Shown: in pieces, positions 1-6,554 of the stretch
How positions within the stretch are numbered: position 1 is the stretch's first letter
How the letters are laid out: each line of letters starts with the position of its first letter
DNA from: Methylotenera_A sp049687015
Lineage (GTDB): Bacteria > Pseudomonadota > Gammaproteobacteria > Burkholderiales > Methylophilaceae
Assembly (NCBI GenBank): GCA_049687015.1
Contig: JBAVIP010000017.1
Location: 1 to 34,817 of the forward strand
Direction: 5' to 3'
Length of the DNA stretch: 34,817 bases
Translations under genes and position numbers: made by a program
The notes under the pieces: generated by a model
Seen by the model: only the letters and a program-made list of their open reading frames with translations
Databases searched by the model: none
What the model was told of the DNA's origin: nothing

Positions 1-150
1 ATCTTTATATGATGGGCCTAATACTTTTTTATCTACGCTATGGCAAGCCAAACAGCCACTTTTTTGTGCCAAAGCTGTTGCATCAGCAGCATTAGCCTGA
101 CCAGCTAATAACACGGTAGCTGCCGCGATCATTGATAATAAAAATTTCAT
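1..150 (-). CDS. small secreted cytochrome c, 3' end beyond window
   Basis: The first 50 residues of a small periplasmic c-type cytochrome, an electron carrier. Residues 1-21 form a signal peptide (Met-Lys, a hydrophobic core, then a site ending ANA before ADA). After it comes the haem attachment motif CLACH, where both cysteines bind haem covalently and the histidine is the proximal iron ligand. The following stretch, VDKKVLGPSYKD, is typical of cytochrome c-551/c-552 proteins of about 100 residues. The gene runs off the left edge, so the distal Met ligand is not visible. The start is fixed by the ribosome binding site AAGGAG ending a few bases before the ATG. The exact subfamily and electron partner cannot be told from this fragment. 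Confidence 0.88.
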   Translation of the reverse strand, partial: MKFLLSMIAAATVLLAGQANAADATALAQKSGCLACHSVDKKVLGPSYKD

Positions 151-198
151 GCTATCTCCTTGAATTATTGTAAAAATATACGATTATCTGCAGTTAAT

Positions 199-226
199 AT
201 CATACCTATTATTTACAAATGCACAA
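199..226 (-). promoter_or_regulatory. candidate promoter of the cytochrome c gene
   Basis: On the minus strand TTGTGC (221-226) and TATGAT (199-204) are separated by 16 bases, about 50 bases before the cytochrome start. The -10 box matches 5 of 6 consensus bases, but the -35 box is weak. The surrounding 151-247 gap is AT-rich and holds nothing else that I recognise. Confidence 0.35.
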
Positions 227-247
227 TAGCCTTTGTAGATTTTATAG

Positions 248-2284
248 CTACAATGTAATTAGCAACTGCTGCAAATCATCCATGCAGGGTAAACACACAA
301 CGCCTTTACATACCCAGGCGTTGACATTATTTGTAAAATTTCTTTGTAAAGTTTGTGGTAAATCGGTAACACTTTCATCTAGATAAAAGAATAGATGGTG
401 AGGATAATAATATTGATGAATCAACTCACGCCAAGCCGCCGTTTGATTGGCTGCGCCACGGATAATCACTATGGTAGGCGGTGCTAAAAACTCTTCCAAA
501 GCATGGCACAGGCTGGCGCACGCGGCCGGATTCCTGGCTATGCTGAGGCCAAAGGCCTTTAATGTGCGCTCTGCGGCTTGCAAATAGCGCGGCTCACCCA
601 TAATATGGCCTAGCCTTTGTAGCGCAACAGCAGCAATGCCGTTGCCATTGGGCGTAGCGTTGTCATAGCCTTGTTTGGGGCGATGAATTAACGTTTCATG
701 TGAGTGACTGGTGAAATAAAAACCACCATCGCTACTTTCAAAGTCTTGTAACAAAGCCTCGGCCAGGTCTTCCGCAAAGCCCAAATCAACGGCGCGATAA
801 TTGGCTTGCAGGCATTCAATCAAGGCATCCAGCAGAAAAGCGTAGTCATCCAGGTAGGCATTTAGATGCGCCTGATAATTTCCATTGTCATCGTCCTTGC
901 AAGTTGCCAGCAGGCGTTCATCTATCCATAATCTTTCTCGAATAAAATCCACCGCATCTTGTGCGAGTTTAATCCAATCGGGCCGATTAAACACGCGTCC
1001 TGCCCGCGCCAAACCTTTGATAGCAAGAGCATTCCAGGATGTGAGGATTTTATCGTCTCGCCCAGGACGGAGCCGTTTTTCACGCGCCTGAAATAGTTTT
1101 TTTTGCGCGCTTAAGAATAATGCCTTATCAGCATGCTCTGGAAGGTGCACCAAATAAGGATGCCAGGCATGCCCTTCAAAGTTCGCGGCACGGTCAAAAC
1201 CAAAACAGCGGCTTGCAACAACAAATTCCGCCGGCGTAAGCAACGCCTTCACTTCGTCCGGCTGCCACACATAGAATGCGCCTTCTTCACTATGCCCATG
1301 TGCATCCAATGAATCCGCATCCAGCGATGAATAAAATGCACCATGTGGTGATAGCATTTCCCGCTGCAGCCATGCAATGGTTTCTTCAACCACCTGCTTG
1401 TAATGCTCGTCCTTGCTTATTTGCCAGCCATCCGCATACAGGAAAAGCAACTGGCCGTTGTCGTAAAGCATTTTTTCAAAGTGCGGAATATTCCATCTTT
1501 CATCCACGCTGTAACGACAGAACCCACCGCCAATCTGATCGTAAATGCCGCCATTCGCCATGGCTGACAACATCTGCAAAGCCATGCTTTCTGCACGATT
1601 GTTACCCGCTTTGGCTTGGTGCAATAACAGCGTGATATCCGCCGGATTTGGGAATTTTGGCGCACTGCCAAAGCCGCCATGCTCAAAATCGAAGCTGCTT
1701 TCCAGCGACTGAAATGCCAGTTTAAGCGTGCTTTCACTCGCACTCAAGGCGCTGCTGGGTGTTGGTATGGTACGTTTGAGCGCATCGACTAACTGACTGT
1801 TTTGAATTGCCAAATCGTCTTTGCGTTCATGATAATACTGGGCAACGCGCGGGATTAGATCGGCAAAGCCGGGCAATTGGTAGCGTGGTGATTTGGGAAA
1901 ATAGGTGCCGGTAAAATACGGTTCCTGATTCGGCGTTAAGAATACCGTGAGCGGCCAGCCGCCACTTTTGTTGGAGAGCATGCTGTGCGCAGTTTGGTAG
2001 ATCTGGTCGATATCCGGACGTTCTTCACGATCCACTTTAATGTTGATAAAGTGCGTATTCATGATCGCTGCGACTTCGGCGTCTTCAAACGATTCGTGCG
2101 CCATGACATGGCACCAGTGGCAGGCCGAATAACCGATGGAAAGCAGAATTGGCTTATCGAGTTGGCGCGCTAAACTGAGCGCTTGTTCACCCCACGGATA
2201 CCATTCCACGGGGTTATCAGCATGTTGAAGTAAGTATGGACTGGTTTCAGCCGCCAGCTTATTCTTGGCAACCTTGTCTGACAT
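248..2284 (-). CDS. thioredoxin-domain protein of the YyaL/DUF255 (SPATA20) family
   Basis: A 678-residue cytoplasmic protein of the family known as YyaL in Bacillus and SPATA20 in animals. Its physiological role is not established. The N-terminal 160 residues form a thioredoxin-like domain: the family signature SPYLLQHADNPVEW at 15-28, then a CxxC-type motif C55-H-W-C58 inside SIGYSACHWCHVM, and the VDREERPDID segment. The rest is an alpha/alpha-toroid like that of N-acylglucosamine 2-epimerases and cellulases, with GGFGSAPKFPNP and GGIYDQIGGGFCRYSVD visible. The length is normal for the family. It starts 3 bases after the stop of the mutarotase gene, so the two are almost certainly cotranscribed. 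The toroid and a sugar epimerase neighbour hint at carbohydrate metabolism, but no substrate can be named. Confidence 0.9.
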   Translation of the reverse strand: MSDKVAKNKLAAETSPYLLQHADNPVEWYPWGEQALSLARQLDKPILLSIGYSACHWCHVMAHESFEDAEVAAIMNTHFINIKVDREERPDIDQIYQTAHSMLSNKSGGWPLTVFLTPNQEPYFTGTYFPKSPRYQLPGFADLIPRVAQYYHERKDDLAIQNSQLVDALKRTIPTPSSALSASESTLKLAFQSLESSFDFEHGGFGSAPKFPNPADITLLLHQAKAGNNRAESMALQMLSAMANGGIYDQIGGGFCRYSVDERWNIPHFEKMLYDNGQLLFLYADGWQISKDEHYKQVVEETIAWLQREMLSPHGAFYSSLDADSLDAHGHSEEGAFYVWQPDEVKALLTPAEFVVASRCFGFDRAANFEGHAWHPYLVHLPEHADKALFLSAQKKLFQAREKRLRPGRDDKILTSWNALAIKGLARAGRVFNRPDWIKLAQDAVDFIRERLWIDERLLATCKDDDNGNYQAHLNAYLDDYAFLLDALIECLQANYRAVDLGFAEDLAEALLQDFESSDGGFYFTSHSHETLIHRPKQGYDNATPNGNGIAAVALQRLGHIMGEPRYLQAAERTLKAFGLSIARNPAACASLCHALEEFLAPPTIVIIRGAANQTAAWRELIHQYYYPHHLFFYLDESVTDLPQTLQRNFTNNVNAWVCKGVVCLPCMDDLQQLLITL

Positions 2285-2287
2285 TGC

Positions 2288-3208
2288 CTATAGCGATTCC
2301 AGGGAATACTCTGTCACCATGGTGTGCGTTTCATTCGGGAAAATCGTCACGCTGTTTTGCATGGCATTGGCAGATTCCACGCAGAGCATTTTCCGCCACT
2401 CGTCGGCCGTTCCCATGTCGCCCATCTGCGCCGCTTTTTCTGCGCCTGGCGACCAGATCACCGTCGTGCTGCTGCCTGATTTTGCAATGCGGATAGCACG
2501 GTCATAGCCGCTATCCCGAATCACGCAATCTTCGCCACTGTTAAGATACACGCGGTCAAACTCACCATTGAATTGCAAAGCGCCATGCTGCACATTCCGT
2601 AGATAGTCCTCAACTTTATCTGAGTACACCAGATTATCCAGCCCGGTGATTTGCGTATTTCCAACATCACTCACATTAAAGTAAGTGTGATAAGCCTCGC
2701 CTATCATGAATGGATGATTGGCCAGGTTAGTCGTGGTCATCTCCATACGCAGGTAGTTTCCGATCGTGATCTCTAACGTTAATTGGTAGGGATAAGACAA
2801 TTGCTTTTTGGTCACTTCAGTTTCTGTCATTTGGAGCAGCAATCTGGTAGTGCCGTTTCCCAGACGATTGCTTTTCTTTAACTGCCACGGAATCACACGT
2901 GCAAAGCCATGCGGACAATAGCTGCTGTCTGTTGGATGTGCGCCGAACCACGGCCAGCAGATCGGCACACCGCCACGGATGGAGCGGCCCGGCGTATAGC
3001 GCGCATTGCTGGAGAGCCACAACACGGGCTGCGCTGTGGATTTAGGCTGCCAGTGCATCACATGCGCGCCTTGCAGCGCCAGTTTGGCGGTGGCATGGCG
3101 GTTATCTATCTCAATATACTCCAAACCATTTTCATCTTTCACAAAGCGCAGATCCTCTATCGGCTCTGTTTCAACCTGGTTGAGAACTTTTAAAATATTT
3201 GTTTGCAT
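2288..3208 (-). CDS. yeaD: D-hexose-6-phosphate mutarotase (YeaD family)
   Basis: A 306-residue cytoplasmic enzyme of the aldose 1-epimerase superfamily, YeaD/YMR099c branch, which interconverts alpha and beta anomers of hexose 6-phosphates. Visible landmarks are the substrate-binding segment GRSIRGGVPICWPWFG (74-89), PHGFAR with H100, the GEAYHTYF motif with H174, and CVESANA with E278 near the C-terminus, which in this family is the likely general base. Length is normal. It lies 29 bases downstream of ilvD and 3 bases upstream of the YyaL-like gene on the same strand, so the three probably form one transcript with ilvD first. There is no strong ribosome binding site; the start chosen is the only ATG close to the conserved N-terminus. 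Confidence 0.92.
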   Translation of the reverse strand: MQTNILKVLNQVETEPIEDLRFVKDENGLEYIEIDNRHATAKLALQGAHVMHWQPKSTAQPVLWLSSNARYTPGRSIRGGVPICWPWFGAHPTDSSYCPHGFARVIPWQLKKSNRLGNGTTRLLLQMTETEVTKKQLSYPYQLTLEITIGNYLRMEMTTTNLANHPFMIGEAYHTYFNVSDVGNTQITGLDNLVYSDKVEDYLRNVQHGALQFNGEFDRVYLNSGEDCVIRDSGYDRAIRIAKSGSSTTVIWSPGAEKAAQMGDMGTADEWRKMLCVESANAMQNSVTIFPNETHTMVTEYSLESL

Positions 3209-3237
3209 TTTCTGTCTCTTAATGATTTTATAGTTAA

Positions 3238-5088
3238 CTATTTTTCAATTTGCGACACATCGCGCACTGCTCCGCGCGCCGCGCTGGTGCTCATTGCTGC
3301 ATAAGCGCGTAAAGCTGGCGACACATGGCGCTCACGATTTACTGGCTTCCACGCCGCTTTGCCTTTGGCTTCCATTTTTGCACGGCGGTGCGACATTTCT
3401 TCATCGCTAATCGCTAAATGGATAGTACGATTTGGAATATCAATTTCAATCGTATCACCTTCTTCCACCAAACCAATCGCGCCGCCCTCAGCCGCCTCTG
3501 GTGATACATGACCAATACTTAAACCTGAAGTACCGCCCGAGAAGCGCCCATCGGTAAGCAGCGCGCACACTTTACCTAAATCTTTCGATTTCAAGTAAGA
3601 GGTTGGATACAGCATCTCCTGCATGCCAGGACCGCCACGCGGGCCCTCGTAGCGAATCACTACAACATCACCTGCTACTACTTTATCGGCCAGAATTCCC
3701 TCAACTGCAGCGTCTTGCGACTCAAAAATACGCGCGCGTCCAGTAAATTTCAAAATACTGTCATCGACACCCGCAGTTTTTACTATGCAGCCATCCAGCG
3801 CAATATTGCCGTACAACACCGCCAAACCACCATCTTTGGAGTAGGCATGCGCAATGTCGCGGATGCAGCCATTAGCACGGTCGGTGTCCAGATCAGGCCA
3901 TAGCATGCTTTGGCTGAATGCAATTGTCGTAGGAATACCACCCGGCGCCGCACGGTAGAACTTCTTCACCTCTTCGTCAGTCGTTGTCGTGATGTCCCAT
4001 TTATCCAGCGCCGCACCCATACTGGCGGAATGCACGGTTGGAATATCGCGATGGATCAAACCACCTCTGCTTAACTCCGCCAAAATGCTCATCACACCGC
4101 CAGCACGATGCACGTCTTCCATGTGGTATTTTTGCGTGGCAGGCGCTACCTTACTCACGCAAGGCACTTTGCGAGAAATGCGGTCAATATCGCTCATGGT
4201 GAAATCCAGACCTGCCTCATGCGCTGCTGCGAGCAAATGCAACACTGTATTGGTCGAGCCACCCATTGCCACATCCAGGCTCATGGCATTTTCAAACGCT
4301 TTCAGCGTCGCAATATTGCGCGGCAATACGCTGTAATCATCTTGTTCGTAGTGGCGTTTTGCCAGCTCGACAATCAAACGCCCTGCTTGCAAAAACAATT
4401 GCTTGCGCGCACCATGCGTGGCAAGCGTAGAGCCATTGCCAGGCAAGCTTAAACCTAGCGCCTCGGTTAAACAATTCATCGAATTGGCTGTAAACATGCC
4501 CGAGCAAGAGCCGCAAGTCGGGCAAGCCGAGCGTTCAATCGCCTCCGACTTTTCATCCGAAACCTTGCTGTCAGCCGCCGCCACCATGGCATCAACCAAA
4601 TCCAGCTTTAAGGTATCACCTTGCCAAGTCACCTTACCCGCTTCCATTGGACCACCAGATACAAATACCACCGGAATATTCAAGCGCAAAGCCGCCATCA
4701 ACATACCAGGCGTAATTTTGTCGCAGTTGGATATACATACCAGCGCATCCGCACAATGCGCATTCACCATGTATTCGACCGAGTCCGCAATTAAATCGCG
4801 GCTAGGCAGGCTATACAGCATGCCGCTGTGACCCATCGCAATACCGTCATCCACTGCAATGGTATTGAACTCTTTGGCCACGCCGCCTGCTTTTTCTATC
4901 TCGCGCGCAACCAGCTGGCCCAGGTCTTTAAGATGCACATGGCCAGGCACAAATTGCGTAAACGAGTTGCAAACCGCGATAATCGGTTTATCAAAATCGC
5001 CGTCTTTCATACCGGTGGCGCGCCATAACGCGCGAGCGCCCGCCATGTTGCGGCCGTGGGTGGTGGTGCGAGAACGATAAACAGGCAT
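3238..5088 (-). CDS. ilvD: dihydroxy-acid dehydratase
   Basis: Dihydroxy-acid dehydratase removes water from 2,3-dihydroxy-3-methylbutanoate or -pentanoate to give the 2-oxo acids that become valine and isoleucine; the product also feeds leucine and pantothenate. At 616 residues it has the same length as the E. coli enzyme and a closely similar sequence throughout. The iron-sulfur ligands are visible in CISNCDK (C122) and in CPTCGSCSGM (C195), and the conserved blocks PGNGSTLATH, DGRFSGGTSGLSIGHVSPEA and YEGPRGGPGMQEM are intact. The start has AAGG about 7 bases upstream. It is divergent from lgt across a 76-base gap and is probably the first gene of a unit with yeaD and the YyaL-like gene. 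Confidence 0.98.
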   Translation of the reverse strand: MPVYRSRTTTHGRNMAGARALWRATGMKDGDFDKPIIAVCNSFTQFVPGHVHLKDLGQLVAREIEKAGGVAKEFNTIAVDDGIAMGHSGMLYSLPSRDLIADSVEYMVNAHCADALVCISNCDKITPGMLMAALRLNIPVVFVSGGPMEAGKVTWQGDTLKLDLVDAMVAAADSKVSDEKSEAIERSACPTCGSCSGMFTANSMNCLTEALGLSLPGNGSTLATHGARKQLFLQAGRLIVELAKRHYEQDDYSVLPRNIATLKAFENAMSLDVAMGGSTNTVLHLLAAAHEAGLDFTMSDIDRISRKVPCVSKVAPATQKYHMEDVHRAGGVMSILAELSRGGLIHRDIPTVHSASMGAALDKWDITTTTDEEVKKFYRAAPGGIPTTIAFSQSMLWPDLDTDRANGCIRDIAHAYSKDGGLAVLYGNIALDGCIVKTAGVDDSILKFTGRARIFESQDAAVEGILADKVVAGDVVVIRYEGPRGGPGMQEMLYPTSYLKSKDLGKVCALLTDGRFSGGTSGLSIGHVSPEAAEGGAIGLVEEGDTIEIDIPNRTIHLAISDEEMSHRRAKMEAKGKAAWKPVNRERHVSPALRAYAAMSTSAARGAVRDVSQIEK

Positions 5089-5164
5089 GGTTAAACCTTA
5101 ATGAAAATTCAATAGCTCAATTAAAACGTATAATGCGTATTTTACAGCAATCTTAAGACTAAAT

Positions 5165-5950
5165 ATGTATATTCACCCACAATTCGACCCCGTTGCAATA
5201 CATATTGGCTCCTTTGGTATCCATTGGTATGGCCTCATGTATTTAGTAGCCTTTTTAGCCTGCTTATTGCTTGGAAAATATCAAATCAAGCACAACCCAT
5301 GGTTCAGCTGGACCAACGCAATGCTTGATGATGCGTTGTTCTATGGCGCGCTTGGCACGATTTTGGGTGGCAGAATCGGTTATATTTTGTTTTACCAATT
5401 GAGCAGCTTTATGCAACACCCGCTGGATATTTTCAAAATTTGGCAAGGCGGCATGAGTTTTCATGGTGGTTTTTTAGGAGTACTTATCGCCATGTTTTTC
5501 TTTAACAAAAAATATCCGCAATCCTGGCTAAAAATCATGGATTTCGTTGCACCGCTCGTTCCATTAGGTCTCGGTGCTGGCCGTATAGGCAACTTTATCA
5601 ATGGCGAATTGTGGGGTCGCGCTACCCATTCAAGCTATGGCATGATTTTTCCACAAGTTGATAACATCGCACGCCACCCTTCGCAGTTGTATGAATTTGC
5701 CTTGGAAGGCATCGCCTTATTTTGTATCTTGTGGTGGTTTTCGCGCAGGCAACGCCCTGTTGGCGCAATCTCGGCGCTGTTTTTAATCGGCTACGGCAGT
5801 TTCAGGTTTTTGGCGGAATATACACGAGAACCCGATAGCTACCTGGGCTTGCTGCAACTGGGTTTGAGCATGGGGCAGTGGCTGAGCTTGCCTATGATAT
5901 TAATCGGCATTTGGATGTGGTTATCTGCCCATAAAAACAGATTCGGTTAG
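5165..5950 (+). CDS. lgt: prolipoprotein diacylglyceryl transferase
   Basis: An inner-membrane enzyme that moves a diacylglyceryl group from phosphatidylglycerol to the lipobox cysteine of prolipoproteins, the first step of lipoprotein maturation. The 261 residues contain about seven hydrophobic segments and the family signature GRIGNFINGELWGR, whose arginine and asparagine are essential in the E. coli enzyme. Also present are HGG after the second membrane segment and HPSQLYEF. Length is usual for the family. It is transcribed away from ilvD; a TATAAT box at 5129-5134 could serve as its -10, though no good -35 is visible. The next gene on the strand starts 180 bases on under its own sigma-54 promoter, so lgt is probably monocistronic. 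Confidence 0.97.
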   Translation: MYIHPQFDPVAIHIGSFGIHWYGLMYLVAFLACLLLGKYQIKHNPWFSWTNAMLDDALFYGALGTILGGRIGYILFYQLSSFMQHPLDIFKIWQGGMSFHGGFLGVLIAMFFFNKKYPQSWLKIMDFVAPLVPLGLGAGRIGNFINGELWGRATHSSYGMIFPQVDNIARHPSQLYEFALEGIALFCILWWFSRRQRPVGAISALFLIGYGSFRFLAEYTREPDSYLGLLQLGLSMGQWLSLPMILIGIWMWLSAHKNRFG

Positions 5951-5993
5951 AGTCGAAAATCCAACATTTTTAATCATTGTTCAACACTCAAAC

Positions 5994-6003
5994 TCCATAT
6001 GGA
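5994..6003. promoter_or_regulatory. perfect dyad, candidate enhancer-binding-protein site
   Basis: TCCATATGGA is a perfect 10-base palindrome centred about 107 bases before the start predicted from the sigma-54 promoter at 6079-6094. That is where bacterial enhancer-binding proteins commonly sit. A 10-base palindrome can arise by chance, so the regulatory role is inferred from position only. Confidence 0.35.
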
Positions 6004-6030
6004 ATTTCAATTATAAATTAATCAACTAAA

Positions 6031-6043
6031 AATCAATCAGTTA
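6031..6043 (+). promoter_or_regulatory. IHF consensus site
   Basis: AATCAATCAGTTA matches the IHF consensus WATCAANNNNTTR at every defined position. It lies between the dyad at 5994 and the sigma-54 promoter at 6079, the usual place for the DNA bend that brings an activator to the polymerase. It is the middle of three AATCAA repeats (6020, 6031, 6043) spaced 11 and 12 bases, about one helical turn each. Confidence 0.55.
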
Positions 6044-6078
6044 ATCAATATTCATCTCAATATTTCGATTCATAAAAC

Positions 6079-6094
6079 TGGCATACGCATTGCA
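6079..6094 (+). promoter_or_regulatory. sigma-54 (RpoN) promoter of the 59-residue protein gene
   Basis: TGGCATACGCATTGCA fits the sigma-54 consensus TGGCAYRNNNNTTGCW at every defined base, with the GG and GC doublets 10 bases apart. Transcription would begin near 6105, 25 bases before the ATG at 6130, leaving room for the GGGA ribosome binding sequence at 6117-6120. No competing sigma-70 promoter is evident just upstream. Activity would need an RpoN activator that cannot be identified from this window. Confidence 0.68.
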
Positions 6095-6129
6095 TATTAT
6101 TAATCGTAGCCAACTCGGGATGAATAAAA

Positions 6130-6309
6130 ATGAAAAACTTATTTGAAAGATTATTTAAAAAAGAACCGCAATTTAATTACATCATTGCGGAATATCAGCC
6201 AATGAGAACAAACTCGTTAGACACCGTTGCAAAAGCTACAGAGTATGATGTTGACGAGTCAGTTGATAGTGACGAAATGGAAATTGATAGAATCTATCAG
6301 AGTTCCTAA
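6130..6309 (+). CDS. orphan 59-residue acidic-tailed protein under sigma-54 control
   Basis: I do not recognise this protein. It has 59 residues. The N-terminus MKNLFERLFKKE is basic and could form an amphipathic helix. The middle, with NYIIAEYQP, is more mixed, and residues 38-53 are rich in Asp and Glu. There is no signal peptide, no membrane segment and no cysteine. The start has GGGA at 9 bases, a reasonable Shine-Dalgarno sequence. Coding status is supported by the promoter placement and the ribosome binding site rather than by homology. It stands alone, with lgt ending 179 bases upstream and ybdD convergent 27 bases downstream. A small regulator, adaptor or membrane-surface peptide would fit, but no function can be assigned. 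Confidence 0.62.
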   Translation: MKNLFERLFKKEPQFNYIIAEYQPMRTNSLDTVAKATEYDVDESVDSDEMEIDRIYQSS

Positions 6310-6328
6310 GTACGTGTGGATGGGTATG

Positions 6329-6348
6329 CGCTATTGCTAGCAACAGCG
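6329..6348 (-). other. hairpin at the 3' end of the cstA-ybdD transcript
   Basis: CGCTATTGCTAGCAACAGCG is an inverted repeat with one imperfect pair. Read as minus-strand RNA that pair becomes G-U, giving a nearly continuous 8-9 base-pair stem, whereas plus-strand RNA would have an A-C mismatch. It overlaps the last codons and stop of ybdD. No U-tract follows, so it is more likely an RNA-protecting 3' hairpin than a classical terminator. Confidence 0.45.
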
Positions 6349-6537
6349 TTTAACACCTTTCCATTTGCCGTCTTGCCATTGCTTAAAAAATTCCTCGCGG
6401 CTTAAAAGCGGGGGCATATTTTCAGACTGCTCATTCCCGGCATAGTGCTCTGAATAATGCTTCAAATAGCGCTCATACGCATCATCGCCCGAAAGCTGGC
6501 GGATGGATTGCCAAAAGTTTTTAATACTTTTTAACAT
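6337..6537 (-). CDS. ybdD: YbdD/YjiX family small protein (CstA partner)
   Basis: A 66-residue protein of the DUF466 family (YbdD and YjiX in E. coli). The family shape is clear: a basic N-terminal helix, Y..Y..H, then the LSREEFFKQWQDGKW segment and the invariant C-terminal end RCC. The family is small, soluble and nearly always found directly behind a cstA or btsT gene; its biochemical role is not settled, but a helper of the carbon-starvation transporter is the usual suggestion. Here it starts 17 bases after the cstA stop, so the two are cotranscribed. The ribosome binding site is weak (GAGA), which may mean translation depends on cstA. Confidence 0.93.
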   Translation of the reverse strand: MLKSIKNFWQSIRQLSGDDAYERYLKHYSEHYAGNEQSENMPPLLSREEFFKQWQDGKWKGVKRCC

Positions 6538-6554
6538 TAGATCTCTAACCTACC

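Noticed and set aside
5120..5140. TATAAT at 5129-5134 as a firm lgt promoter
   Set aside because: No acceptable -35 hexamer lies 16-18 bases upstream, so it is mentioned only within the lgt entry.
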